A model generated the notes under the pieces. It was not told the origin of the DNA. It made no database searches and saw nothing but the letters and a program-made list of their open reading frames with translations. Shown here piece by piece: positions 42,999-55,234 of a stretch of DNA of 64,000 bases (positions are counted from its first letter, which is position 1; each line of letters opens with the position of its first letter). Made by a program: the position numbers and the translations under genes. Source of the stretch: Letharia columbiana (Eukaryota > Ascomycota > Lecanoromycetes > Lecanorales > Parmeliaceae); assembly GCF_014066305.1 (NCBI RefSeq), contig NW_023501045.1, positions 369,501 through 433,500 of the forward strand, in the 5' to 3' direction.

Positions 42999-45521
42999 CG
43001 TGAACTCGATGAGACTTGGGTGTGAATGGTGGAAGGAAACTTGGGAAGATTGTGAAGGTTCGAAGGAGGGGAGCACTGTCTGTTGCACAGAAATATAAGC
43101 CTTAGCAGGAAGGTCATGTGATCTCGGGACGGATATATTCTTGAACGCAGCCGGCTACCGCTTCGGATTCTCCCTCCCAACTCCCATTCTATAGTGACAA
43201 CTAATGCAATACAACCTAACTTCTTCGGTGATGTCCAGGTTTGAAAGGCCCCTCTCTTTCCAAGTTGATGATCAAGTATTGACGTTGGGAAAGGCAAAGA
43301 ACGAGGTCTGCGACACCGTGATTACTCCATGTCCAGGCAGTCGTTTGTCAGGGTTTGACTCGGATCAAGTTTCAGAGAACCACAACGAGCACTTAAATAA
43401 GGCGGTCATGAGATGATCTCAGGAATTTCGCTTCTCTCTTCATCGAAATCTAACATCTGATATGTCCATAGCTGACATTTTGACCACGGAGTAGACAATA
43501 TCCCGCTCATTGCTTGTGGTTGTCCAATCATGTTTCCATCATGGCAGATTCGGCCTCTAGTTGCTAGATTATCGTGCACCTAGCCCATTCACTACTGCCT
43601 TCTCGTTAAAGGTACCAAGAATCCTATTTGTTGGAAGTTTTCCTATTGGATGCGACTTCCAAGTTGTCCTTCGAAATTTTCTTGCAGATCGTTGATCGGA
43701 ATGCCAAATTCTTGATATCACTAAAATAGCCGCAATTGAAAGCTCGAGCTAGAGTCTGGGTTGGAGTTAAGTGGACCCAGTCAAGAAGCTCAAGAATGAG
43801 TTGATCACTGCAACTCCCCAACGGCAAAATCGGAGTCCAGTTCAATGGGCATAATTGTCGTCTTCTTTTTTCCACCCCTCTTTGCTTTCGATTTCGCCGT
43901 CCATCTTCCGTGCGATCTCACCCGAAAACTCCAGTTTATAAGCCAAAATGCGGGCTTCAGTTCCTGTTCCCCAACTACGCTTTCATCGAGCAGCCGAAGC
44001 GATGTTCCACTAGCGCTCGCTTTGTGCCGGCGAAGAAGGCACCAGACGAGGCTCGCAAAGAAAATGACAAGAACAACGGCAATGAGTTATAACGCCCGCT
44101 CATACGCGAATCCCGCCTTTTGCGTCGGTGTTCAGTGCGGATGGAGAGGCGAAACATCAGTAGGCCTTGTAAGGACGGTCAGAAGCCAGAGAAGTTGGCA
44201 TACTCAATGCGTGGGTAATTGATTTGGTCATAAAGCTGAGCATTATATGTAGACACACCTACAAAAAGGGGAAATTAATAAGAGAGAGGATAGACGCTGG
44301 GCCAACCAGCAGAAGTTTGGTGTTGCAGGGATGCAAGAACATAACGAGGACGTTTCGGCTCTGTGGGTATGCATACAGGGCGAGTATCTCCGTGGCCGCA
44401 TCGGGCAAGATAAGCAGCAGACTGCACGGAGCCGGTCCCCCGAGCTATCCACAGCCTCGATCGATCATCTTTGGGGCCAATCGGACAGTACGCAACGTTC
44501 CCAAGGAAGAGCAACAGAAAGCGGTGGTGATGCACGAAGTGCAAGCGGGCAGTGGGAGGTTCCAATCTAATCATGCATGCAAGAGACAGGAGAAATGGGC
44601 AAGTTCACACGGAAAGCAGGGAAACAATAACATCTCCACGCGCAACACGAGGATTTTTCTATTGAACGTCGAGCTCAACGGTATACAACGAGTAGATCCA
44701 CTCACAGCAAGCGCGGCGTATGAATACAAGGCCGGCCCCTTTTATGCTCGGCTGGCTTTAGCGCTGACATGTGGACGATTCCTTGCGAGCGTCGCTCAGC
44801 GAATGCTCCTGGATCTGAGAGATACCGCCGTCTCTTATCACCGTGAGCTGCCATCTTGCTTAGAGTTCAATCAGACTTGGCCCTTAGGGTAAGATCTTAC
44901 AGTGTGATGAGTAGTTCAAGGCTGTGGGAAAATTAAGGACCGAACGTTTCAGCTGGGACAGAACGTGCATAAACAAGACATGTGAAAAAGTTGACTTTTC
45001 CTTAAGCGGTGGGTCTCGGGCGGTGCGGGGCCTCCCTCACGCTAAAATGAAGCCTCTGGGGACGTTTCGGGGCTACTCTAGGGCCGGCCTTCGGGCACCT
45101 TCGAAGTGGCTTTTTAAGCGCGACGGTCAATTCCATCGTCCTGCGTTCTCACTTCTCACAGCAGAGATAAGCACAAGCATCGTCCCACAGCCTAAGAATG
45201 AGCTAAGGGTCGCGGTGGAAAGAATAGCCATCGATCATGATCTATGAGCTGCCTTTCTGGGAAATATGCAGTGTGACACGTCGCCCTAGTGCTGCTGAAT
45301 GGGAAGGATGTGATTGACGGATGGGAACGATGAAGATGTCATTGCTTTTTGAGATCGAGATTAAGATGTCCGCGTTTTGCTTTTTATCTTCCTTTCCTCG
45401 AGTACATAGACCCCCTCCGCCAGCATTTCGTTCAATTGTCCGCGAACCTGTCCTCTGAGGTCGACTGAATTCCTCCAAAACAGTCTCGAGTCTCCATCTC
45501 AGCGTCCGCAGCAAAAACAAT
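42999..45521. other. 2.5 kb region without a recognised gene
   Basis: A 222-codon plus-strand frame (44224-44892) and a 125-codon frame (43845-44222) are open but show no domain, no coherent splice partners and odd composition. I leave them uncalled. No RNA gene or repeat stands out. Confidence 0.4.
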
Positions 45522-46016
45522 ATGCATCTCCGCACATCAACCTCCGCCATCCTCCTCTGCTGTCTGCTCTCCCTATTCGCAGGGGCAAGCGCTGAAGTAG
45601 GCCTGTCCTCTTTCGTCTTCTGTCCACCTTCCTGTCTCCGATCCAGTCAATTGACTAACCATCCCTCTTCCTAGCTCATCCCTCGCAACCTTGACCTCAT
45701 CCCCCGCCAAGCCAGCGCCAGCTTCAGCCCTTCAGCTACCGCCGTGGCCAGCGCCGCGGCCAGCGCCGCCTTCACCGCAGCCGCATCCGCATCCGGGGTA
45801 GCCCAAGGCGGTGGAGAGAACAACGGCGCAGGCGGTGGCCAAGGCGGTGGTGAAGGCGGCGCATCAGGTGGCGGCTCCAACCCGGTCATTGCAGCGGGCA
45901 GCATGGGAGTCACGTCGGCTTCGAGTAAGGCCGGCGCTGCGCCGAAGCCCACGGGCGAGGTCAATGCGAGAGCTTTGGCTATGGGAGCTGCAGGGTTGAT
46001 TGTCGGGATGCTGTGA
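45522..46016 (+). CDS. small secreted protein, predicted GPI-anchored
   Basis: Exons 45522-45596 and 45675-46016 are joined by a GTAGGC...TTCCTAG intron and give 138 residues. A clear signal peptide (SAILLCCLLSLFAGASAE) is followed by an Ala/Ser-rich segment (TAVASAAASAAFTAAASAS), a Gly-rich segment and a hydrophobic C-terminus (ALAMGAAGLIVGML). This is the usual shape of a fungal GPI-anchored wall protein. It has almost no Cys and no catalytic motif. Confidence 0.75.
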
Positions 46017-46777
46017 GAGCCGGCGGAGCGGTGGGAGAAGGGTAGTTGGTGCGGGATGGTGGGCTCTAGATCTGAAGCGACATTATTTGCGTCGCTCGAG
46101 TAGGTAGTTGCCAAATACCGAAACATAAGAGTTGTTCTTCGAATGGTCGTTTGGTCCTGCTCATTGACCTCTATTTGGGTGAGGTGGATAGTACAAGCAT
46201 GTCAACCGAGTAGACATTGATATCGAATTTCAGGCTTCGGTGGTTAGAAGTTGTCTGAGTACAGCAAAAAAGAAACTATCTGCTCGTGGATATGACTGTT
46301 GGCAGCAGCGTCATTGTGTGTCGATACCCACCACCCCCGAGTAAGATATGCCAAGCCGAAGGCAGTCTCATGAACGAAGAGCCTTTCCCTTGACGCTGAT
46401 ACGGTTCGAGATTCAGAAGGCTTGTACCGCTACGACTGCCCATTTTCTGGCAGTGCGGCTGATAGACAATGGGCTAATATATATTGCTCGTCGTGATTTG
46501 CGGATGCTTGTCTTGGCTATATACACGTCATCGCCAGAAGCTAGATATTCCCGATATCGTATGTCCCAAAACAACAGAGAGAGAAAGCCAAACCTTTGCT
46601 AGTACAGTAGAGCGTAGATTGTACAGCTCACGCAAGGCGACGCTTCAGCCATTCAAGCAAGAAGGTATACTCCAGTCCGTCCATCATGGTCATAACCTAT
46701 TGCACCTTTGATGGCTATTTCCTCAGAAAGCAGAAAATCACACATTGCAAATACATATGCTGGGCGAATCCGCAAGG
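46017..46777. other. intergenic, no gene recognised
   Basis: Convergent 3' flanks of the small secreted protein gene and the TEA4-like gene. Confidence 0.5.
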
Positions 46778-49700
46778 TCACCGTACCGCCGTCCGTTGCT
46801 GTTTTCGCGCCAAATAGTCGCCCAGCAATCCGTCAAGTCGGTTTGAAATTTCTCCCAGCTTCCTATTTTCTTCTTTGAAGAGCTTCTTCACCACGGGATG
46901 ATCCCGGCCAACTGGCTTAATCTGGCTTTTATCGTGAACCACGACAAGTAAGTCTCTGATGTCGCTATCATCCTCCAGATAGGCTCTCAGACTAGCATCG
47001 CTCCAGGTAGGTGTCGATGACTGCGCAGTGGACGCTGGGGTCTCTTCACGGGCGGCATTCTCGTTAGGTGCTTCGATGAGTTCGGGTGACGAGAGAGGAG
47101 ATACGGGAGAGGTGGATGGGTCCTCTTGCGAGGAAGTGTCCACCATGAGTTGAGGAGGCTGAGGGTTGCGGTCGTGTTCTTGAGGAGGTAAAACTTCAAT
47201 GGGAGATTCGGACAGCCGTTCTCGGGCTGCTTCCCGGGGTGGTTCGGCGTGGGGAATTGTAGGAGCTCGGGGTTCGTGGTTTCCATGTTGAGCGTCTTGG
47301 GCGATAGCAAGGTGAGAGTCTGGTTCCTCATACGACGGACGTTCGGAGAAGGTTTCAGCCTCTTCGTCTTCGGAGGAAGAGTCGAAGTCGTCCATGTGCA
47401 TGCGGTGCTTGGCTTTCCTGACTTTCTCGGGTTTTTGGTCCGTAGGGGCGGATTTGAGGACGTCCTTGATAGGTGAGAACATTCCGCGTCTGGCGTCCTT
47501 TGGCGAATCCGATTGCATAGATTCTTCGTCTCGGACAAGCGAGAACATCCCACGTCTGATGTCTTTTGGTGAACCTGGTTGGATTAGTTCCTCGTCTCTA
47601 ACAGGCGAGAACATCCCACGCGAGGCATCTCTTGGTGACCCTGATTGAAATGGTTCCTCGTTCCTGCCAGGCAAGAACATCCCACGCGAAGCATCTCTTG
47701 GGGATCCTGACTGCACTGGTTCCTCATCTCTGACGGGCGAAAACATGCCACGCCTCGCATCTCTTGGTGACCCTAAATGCATAGGTTCTTCACGTGTGGT
47801 CACTGGAGGGTTGAAATCCAAAGCTGGACCCCTGTCCTCTGGTACCAATTCTGGCTCCGTCTGGACCATGCGCATAGATCCATTCGGCTCGGAGAAAGCG
47901 GGCGGCGCCCGGCTCGGTTCTGGAGTGAAAGTGTTCTGCTGTTCTGTGATAGTCGGTCTCTGGTTGGTTGCTTCTCTTTGGGAGTACGATGATTTGGGAG
48001 ACAATTTCGCGGGCGGAGTCTTCTGTAACTTGCCGGTTTGCCTCTGCTGTGGTGAAGTAGCTTTGGCAGCTTGTGGGTCCTGGGTCAATGATTCCATCGA
48101 TTCTTTTGGCTGTGGCGACAACCTCGACGGGGGTGACAATGCCTGCCTTGCCAGTTCGTTCGATGATTTCTTGCTGTCTTCGAGTTCCTTATCGTCAGTT
48201 TTGCCTTTCTTGTCTCTTCGTTTAAACATGCCACCCAGCATGCCTCTCTTCTCTTTCCGCTTCTTGTCTTCCTTGCCTTTTTCGGGAGGGGGGTCTTTCT
48301 CGAGAGAATCGAGGCTTGCTCTGGTCTTGAGCTGATTGAGATAACTTTAGTAAAGTCCTCGTTATCGCGACGAGGAGGACTTACGTCTTTGGATTCGTTT
48401 GATTTCAACACGGACCCATTGGAATCATCCCGCAAGAGACTGGGCGTAAGATTGATCTTTCGGGTTTCCACCCCATCGTCTTTGAAGAAAGAATCAGTGT
48501 TGCGCACGGTCCCTTTCCTTGATGTAACGGCAGTACCATTATCTGTAGTGGTCAGCCAAAGGTAACGATGAGATTCCAACTGGCTAGGTTCACCTCCGTC
48601 GAATATCTCATCACTCGTTCGAGCTGCATCTGGAGGGTTACCTTGGTCAATTCCGCCACTGCTAAGACTTTGAGCTACCAAGGGATCTCCATTCTGCCTG
48701 ACATCTCGATCTTGACTTCTAGGTTTGAGTGGCTCTACCACGCCTTCGTCGACTTGATGTGACTGGTCATTGCTCTGGGCAGCGGTGCTATCCTGTTCCT
48801 GGGCTCCATACTCTCGATTGCCCTCCTCCTCGTCAGAGGAATATTCGACATCAGACGGCTCCACGTAAGATGGTGCTGTGAATTGAACGGTCTTTGCATT
48901 GCGCCTTTTCATGGCCTTTTTCAGAGGGTTCAGAGGGTTTCCTGCCCTTTTGTCTTCCTCGTCGCCAAGCATCGTTGAAGCTAGCTAGAAAGGTGATATA
49001 GGGTCAATTGAGAACCCACCCTAGGCTTGGAACTTATTCTTACATCGAGATTTCTATGCTTGTTTAGCCTCGCCAAACGCTCCAAAGGTGTTTCGATGTG
49101 CTCCGCAGGTAGATAGCCTAGAGACCGTTAGCAACAATCTGTCAGTGCAGCAAACGAAGCTTACCAATGCTACTATCCTTAACGACCCGTACGAGCCACC
49201 AGTAGCTGTTGCTGTCATCGAGCAGCACCATGGTGTCACCCTTCGTAGCGTTCGCTTGGCCTTCGACCGTTGCGACGAATGTATGTAGCGCGTACACGAA
49301 CTCGAAATCAATGTCCTCTGTTTCTCGTAAGCACTCTCCGCCCCATCCTGAGTCGATAAAACGGGGGTCATCGAGAAAGGAAATATCTTCGGTATCATCA
49401 TCTTTTGTATCCGTTGTCTTGTCGTCCCAAGAGGTGGCAGATTCTGGCGACGAAGAGCGAGTCGAGGCATTTGAGGCAGCCGAAGAAGGCGACAATGGCG
49501 CATCATCAAAGCTGTTGTCCAGGAGAGGATCGTTTGCCGGGAGCAGAAAGTGGTTAAAATCGTTAGGGTCGAAGTCCACTTCGTAGGAGTCTTCCATATC
49601 TTCAAAATCCTCTTGAAACCGGGTGTCCCGCCGTTCGCTGATTAGAGGTCTTAGGCGGTCATGACTCTCGGCATCCAGCTTGTCCACGGCAAAAAGCGTC

Positions 49701-50317
49701 TCTCGGTCCTTGGTATACCCACCTTTCTGATGATGATCCTTGGACGGGGTTTGATCGTGCTCTTTTCGCGGGAACGAAAGAGGAAAATGGGTAGGTGTCT
49801 CGGAAAAGGGAGAAGAAGAGAAATCGTCCAATGGGGGTTTTGGCGATGGTGTATTCTCTGGGGGAGAAGAATTCGAACGAAGGGAAGCGACCCTGCTGGG
49901 CCACGGTAAAGGTAAATGATACCCACCATCGTCGCCAATTGACGGAGAGCTGGAGATTTTGTCCATTAAATCATCGTCCATGCCCTCGTCTCCGTCTGTG
50001 TCTCCGACGTCCTCCTCCGCTGTTCCATTTGCTCCTGCGTTGCGCAACAGGTTGTTTGAGTCCTGGCCGATGCCATCGGTGCTACCGTATCCATCACCGT
50101 CTTCATGTAGCAGTTGCAGCTCCTTACCCGAAAGATCTTGGGAAGCTCGAGGGCTGCGACCATGCTGTTCCGACAATTCTTGCTCAACGTGTTTGAGCGC
50201 ATCTGCTTGGTGAGGAGCTGGCGGCCCTTCACCTAGTGGACCTGGGCGAGCTGGTTGACGTGTATGATCTTTCGCAGAAGGAGCACTCTGATTTTGAAGA
50301 TCGATCGTGTCTGCCAT
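46778..50317 (-). CDS. TEA4: SH3-domain polarity factor (Tea4/Bud14 orthologue)
   Basis: Four exons (50317-49165, 49117-49044, 48984-48385, 48331-46778) join in phase to 1,126 residues. The donors are GTAAGC, GTAAGA and GTAAGT. A disordered acidic N-terminus of about 350 residues leads to an SH3 domain: FVYALHTFVATVEGQANATK, SYWWLVRV, then across introns GYLPAEHIETPLERLARLN. Soon after comes AKTVQF, an RVxF-type docking site for protein phosphatase 1, as expected for Tea4/Bud14, which recruit PP1 to cell ends. The C-terminal half is disordered and contains five 22-residue repeats. Its role is linking microtubule plus ends, PP1 and formin control in polarised growth. What may look like two separate genes at 48-50 kb is one gene. 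Confidence 0.9.
47465..47795 (-). repeat. five tandem 66-bp repeats inside the TEA4 coding region
   Basis: Five consecutive units of 66 bases encode variants of EEPxQSGSPRDARRGMFSPVRD. Copies start at regular 66-base spacing (GAGAAC at 47475, 47541, 47607 and onward). Each copy keeps an SP(R/K)D core and RGMF. The repeats are in frame and diverged, so they are older than a recent slippage event. Confidence 0.9.
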
Positions 50318-51123
50318 CGCTCAAATCAGTGACGCTCCCATGCTTCGACCATTCGCTTCCACAGCAACTTTCGCATTTGTAGCCTCATAGTGCCAGGGGT
50401 TCTTCTCACCAGCTCTGATAATGTTCGGTCGTGTCATTGTTCCCCCTCTTGTCACCTCTGCGCTCTAGGGCTAGACTGTTGCCGGACAAAGAAGTGACCC
50501 TCGCACGAGTTCTTAAACATCCGGAAAGGATGCAACAGAAGAATTTTATAGGTTCTATAAAGGAAGTCGAGGCGCCGAGCCGTCATGCACGATTCAAAAA
50601 ATGTTGGTATCGTCTAGAGGAGGCTGGCAGGGATGATTCTTGCGTAGCCAGAATTGGGAGCAGACTGCGTATTGCGAGTCGTCAGAGCTCCGTAAAATCA
50701 ACTCCTGCAACTGCTAGGCAAAAGAGGGTTCATAAGATTACTATCGTCGTCGTCGCTTTCAGCTTTCAAGAAAAGTGCTACGCCAAACTTGAACGAGGGG
50801 TTTCAGGAACCTTGATTGTTTCATCTGCCGATTAGCGATAGCCTTGGCATTAGACACGCCAAGAAATAGATACTTTAGCGTGAAAAGGGGCTTGAACGCT
50901 AAGGTACTCAGAGAGCCAGGAACCGCATGGTTAAGCGTTTGGAGGCTCTTACAGTATCACTAATACAAACACATGCCACCCAAGACGGCAGCACTTTCCC
51001 ACCATCCTTCATATAAAGCAATATTCTAGGGTATATTGGATGGACCATGAAAACCACATGCCTTACATCCCAAAACCATGCATGCTTCCAGCAACAAGGG
51101 ATCCGACCCCTTTTCCTCATAAA
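50318..51123. other. intergenic, no gene recognised
   Basis: The TEA4 promoter side and the 3' flank of the GT90 gene. A 134-codon plus frame (50431-50835) has no recognisable features. Confidence 0.5.
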
Positions 51124-53154
51124 TCAACGGTGCGGGCCTTGATCGAACGGTGAGACACCATCATACTTGTCCAGTTCGCTACCATCTCCTGAATAGCCAA
51201 TGCGATCGCGATTATCGTCAATGATCCGGCCATATTCGAGAAGCAACCTGAACATGTATATCTGCACTTCATCAGCTTGCGTTCCGCAGGTTCAAAAAAC
51301 CACAGCTCGTACCTCGATATCATCTCTCCGCAAGACCTTCTTGGCCCACTCCCGTCCCTGATCTGCTATTCTCTTCCCTTCAGTATCGTGTCTAGCCACA
51401 TACGCCTTGCCATTTGCATCCTCGCTCCCTAATGTTTGCTGATCCGGGGGCGTGCCGACTCCAAGAAAATACGTGAGTAGCGTGTAGACATCATCATATC
51501 GATTGTCCATGGGAACGAAGTGCCGCCATGCGAACAGTCGCGAATCGTGCCATTCACGGAAGATAGTGGCCTTGATAGGGAGAGACCTACTCTCAAGAAA
51601 CGCAATCCATCGACCGGAGAAAGAGTGGCCGTCAACATCAACCAGAACCTTGTTTTCGAATTGCTCTGCCATAGGTACCATAGGCCTTAACGTCCAGACG
51701 TTCTCATAAAAGCTGCAATCCGGAATACAGCCCCAGGTCTCGGTAAACCCGACATCAGTGTGCTGTTCAGCAAAGTGCGAAGGATGGAAGTCCCTGTAAT
51801 TTTCGAACTCGCCCTTCTTTTCCGGTTGCTCGGTCAGGATACGGACCTCCTTGCCTGCCATTTCAGTACTGTTCATTTGCATTACAAGACGTTGGCGATG
51901 CATTCGTTGCCAGTTGTCCGCAACCTGAGTCCCTCCAGACGTAACGCCTCGCCAGATCATTACATCTTTCTTGTCCTCCCAGTTCAAATCTGATTTATCA
52001 TCATAGTCGTACCTCTCATCGTGCTTGTAGTACATATTTGCTGGAAAAAGGATGTCGCTGTTGACATTGACTTTGCATTCGCCGAAGATGGGTACAAGTC
52101 GCTTCGTGGCCAGCAGGGAGGAGCTTGAGTAGAGAAGGCCGTGTTTGTCCTGGATCTGTGGGCCGACGGCGCATAGATCTGATGTCTTGTTGAAGTTGGT
52201 AATGAGACCTCCGAGACGGTCTTTGTACGTGAGCTCAGCTTCTTGGGCACTGACACTGTCACGGCGTGCAGGCGATTCTGGTGGGCAGGCGGTGCTGGCG
52301 ATTTCCATATATTGCTTGCCGGCGTGAGAATACCATTGCGGGTCTTGAAAATTGCCGCCATTGTCTTCGTTTGTCATATTCATGAAACCTTCCATGGTCG
52401 TGCTAAACTCATCGATGGTCTCAGGAGGCGTGCGGCGTATTTCTTGTTCCTTCTTGAGCAGGTCTTGCATGTCTTCCCAAGGCACCACGACTCGAGGTTG
52501 GTCTAATCTGTTGATAGCAATATCCATATCTGGTAGATACTTAACAAACTTGTTGATCAGCGTTATCAACGTTTCTGACCTCCAAGATCCATTGCTCTCT
52601 TTAACAACCTTGTGATTGCGAATATGGATGCAAGCGACTCCTTCATCTGGGTTCCTCCACATATTGGCTGCTAGATTCCGTATGACCTTTGGCTCGACAG
52701 CCCAGAATGGGCGTATATCATCCATGACTTGTTCAAAGTCGTCGATGTTGTGGACATTCCTTTTCCTAGCGTACTTGTACCAGTCTTTGAAGCCTGGCGG
52801 AGGGTGTCGCCCGTACCTCCTCCTGTATGTCTTCACAGTCTGCTTGAACGATACAGACCTGCCGTCCTCGTACTTGCGCCAGTTCTTATCGGCCTCTTGC
52901 ATCAGCAGAGAGATGGGATGCGCATCGACAGGTTCCAGTGGACTGCCGGGCTTTTCGCCTGCGTGCCATGGTTTCTTTGGCCTCCCAGGTATTTGTATGT
53001 CGCCCAATTGATCCTTGATATCGCCCAACTGATCCTTGATGGAGTCACTTGAAAGCCCAGAAAATACGACGATATTAGATATTAGAGCCAACAACGCAAG
53101 TGCAGCGAAGGAATAGGACAGTCGTCGCTTGACTATTAGAGACACCATCCTCAC
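51124..53154 (-). CDS. GT90 (CAP10-like) glycosyltransferase, type II membrane protein
   Basis: Exon 1 (53154-51313) and exon 2 (51261-51124) join at GTACGA...GTGCAG and give 659 residues. A short basic head and one membrane helix (SYSFAALALLALISNIVVF) place the catalytic part in the Golgi lumen. A short stem has a repeated KDQLGDI. The catalytic region holds PIFGECKVNVNSDILFPANM, DVMIWRGVTSGGTQ, NKVLVDVDGHSFSGRW and the conserved end RIIDDNRDRIGY, all typical of the CAP10/KDELC family. Cryptococcus Cap10p-like enzymes act as xylosyltransferases in glycan assembly; the donor sugar here is not known. The ATG two codons later (53148) is an alternative start. Confidence 0.93.
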
Positions 53155-53504
53155 AGTCTGATGCCAAGCCTCCGGCGCATTGGAGGCAGCTCAGCCGAAA
53201 GAATTGCTGAGCATCTGTATATTACCGTTGTAGCCATGGTGAGCTTTTAGTATGCATCGCAAGAGGCAAAAGGCTGGTGTGTTGACGGGATTGAGTCCAG
53301 GAGATATGCTGGACTCTGGGCCCAAATCTTGCATTAGACTGATCAGGGTACACTAGGCCAAAAACCGCTAGCTCTACGATTTTCACGGCAAAAAGCTCCC
53401 TTCGTAATGTGGTCCTCGTCTCCATCTTGTTCGCCTCGTTCCCTGTCCCACAGCTCTCGAGCACTACAACTCGCCGAAGTTCCTCTACGTGGTGTATGGT
53501 GATG
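53155..53504. promoter_or_regulatory. shared divergent promoter region of the GT90 and SEC17 genes
   Basis: About 350 bases separate the two divergent starts, so both promoters must lie here or overlap the genes. I see no single motif that I would name. Confidence 0.4.
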
Positions 53505-54484
53505 ATGGCGCAAGACCCTGTTACGTTGGCGTCTCAAGCCGACAAAGCAGCACAAAGTGCCCAGTCCGGCTTCAGCTTCTTCGGCGCTCGTACAGATAAG
53601 TACGAGAGCGCTGTCGAACTATATACAAGTGCTGCGAGCGCATACAAGCTACAGAAGAGTTACAGAGAAGCCGGTTCATTATATGAGAAGGCACGACCTC
53701 CCACAAGCTCTCATGAGTGATGTTAACGATGCGATGTCTAGGCAGCTATGATCCAGAAGACTAAGCTGAACGAGCCAGACGACATGGCGAACACCCTGCA
53801 AGAGGCATTCAAAGCATATCGGAAAACAGCTCCTGAGGAGGCTGCAAGAGTATTATCTCTAGCCATCGACCATTACCTCTCGAAAGGCAACTTTAGGAGG
53901 GCAGCCGTTCATAAACAGAACCTCGCTGAACTATATGAAGAGCTCTCAGACCGACGGCGAGCAAGAGAGGCGTACGAGGCTGCTGCTACCTGGTACGACG
54001 ACGACAATGCTTCTGCATTAGCCAACAAGCTCTATCTCAAGGCTGGAGATCTCGCAGCGCTGGACGAGGACTATTTACCCGCAATTCAGTATTTTGAGCA
54101 GGTGGCCCGCCAGTCGATATCGAATAACTTGATGCGATACTCTGTCAAAGACTACCTTCTACGCGCTGGTATCTGCCATCTGGCGTTTGATATTGTCGGT
54201 GCTAAGCGTGCTCTGGAAAGCTACCGGGACCTTGATCCAAGTTTCCTTGCACAGAAAGAATATCAGCTATTAAATGATTTGGGCGAAGCGGTGGAGCATA
54301 GTGACGCCGAGGTATTTGCGGAAAAATTATTTCGCTATGACCAACTCAGCCCCCTCAACTCCTGGTGCACGACTATCTTGCTCAGGTATGCCTTTATCTT
54401 CGCGTTGCGTGTTTGATGATCGACTGAGAAACTCTACACAGGATCAAGAACAAGATTACGGACCACGAAGACGACTTTTCCTGA
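53505..54484 (+). CDS. SEC17: alpha-SNAP (vesicular fusion factor)
   Basis: Three exons (53505-53690, 53742-54385, 54442-54484) give 290 residues, close to the usual family size of about 292. The protein starts MAQDPVTLASQADKAAQS; in-frame ATGs at 53496 and 53502 are alternatives. TPR-like helical repeats run throughout (AYKLQKSYREAGSLYEKA, AIDHYLSKGNFRRAAVHKQN). The C-terminus contains FRYDQLSPLNSWCTTILLR and ends in an acidic DHEDDFS, near the residues that activate NSF. The first intron uses a non-canonical GC donor (AAG|GCACGA...TCTAG), the only choice seen that keeps the conserved YEKAAMIQK. It disassembles SNARE complexes together with Sec18/NSF. Confidence 0.94.
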
Positions 54485-55234
54485 TCCCTCCACCCTTTAC
54501 CAAGTGCCAAGCTACAGCACCTGTCTCCTTTGGCCCTCATGCCGCAAACGTAAAGTCTACATCACTGGATGGCTAGGAAGATATGATGGAGGTCGTGGAG
54601 TTAAAGCGTCTACTAATTATGATTGTGCTCCAAGACAAGGCGGGAGGCGTCACTGGCATATTGAAAGGGATCACTGAATGCAAAGCGATGGTTTAGCATT
54701 TCAAAGACATGCACGCTAGCAAAATCATTCAGCTATGCTGGATGAAATTTTCTCCTTCAATGCTTTGCAGGTGCCCAATTCGTGTGAAAGCAAAGCAGAC
54801 GCTTTCATTCATGTATGCCACCAATCTCAGCGGCAAGGGCCGTCTAGATATCGTGTCATTGAACGGGCAGGGTTCCTTTTGAGAGATACTTCGTCCACGT
54901 CCTCTCCTTCAATGTTGCCTATCTCTGCCTCAAGCGCTGATGGTTGTCTGGCTTAACGGTCCCGTAGCTGCCATTTGTAGGCTTCATGTTTGCCGACACC
55001 CTTTGGTCCACTTCCGGCCAAGACATATTGCTCTAGCAAGATAGCTGTCTCTCTCTTCATTCAGTAGTAGCTTGTTTGACCCTAAAGCGGCAGCCTCGCC
55101 GATTGGGCTGGGCGCAGATTTCTGTTGGTGCCACCAGTGCCAAGCCACAATTCTGCCGAGTCAAGCCTTTCACTGCGCGACTCCTACCACCGTTATGCTT
55201 ACCGGCGTTGGTCAACCAGAATATCGTCGTCACA
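54485..55234. other. intergenic, no gene recognised
   Basis: The 3' flank of SEC17 and the upstream region of MRPL10. An in-frame upstream ATG (55076) exists for MRPL10 but the extension does not look conserved. Confidence 0.5.

Noticed and set aside
44224..44892. 222-codon plus-strand frame as a gene
   Set aside because: No domain, signal peptide, conserved-looking composition or splice partners; it could be chance.
47465..47795. regular 66-base repeats as a CRISPR-like array
   Set aside because: The repeats are contiguous without spacers, diverged and fully in frame within the TEA4 gene.
46778..48972. separate gene starting at 48972 next to the SH3 protein
   Set aside because: GT-AG introns join it in phase to the SH3-coding exons (LARLNKHRNLD to LASTMLGDEEDK), matching the Tea4/Bud14 order.
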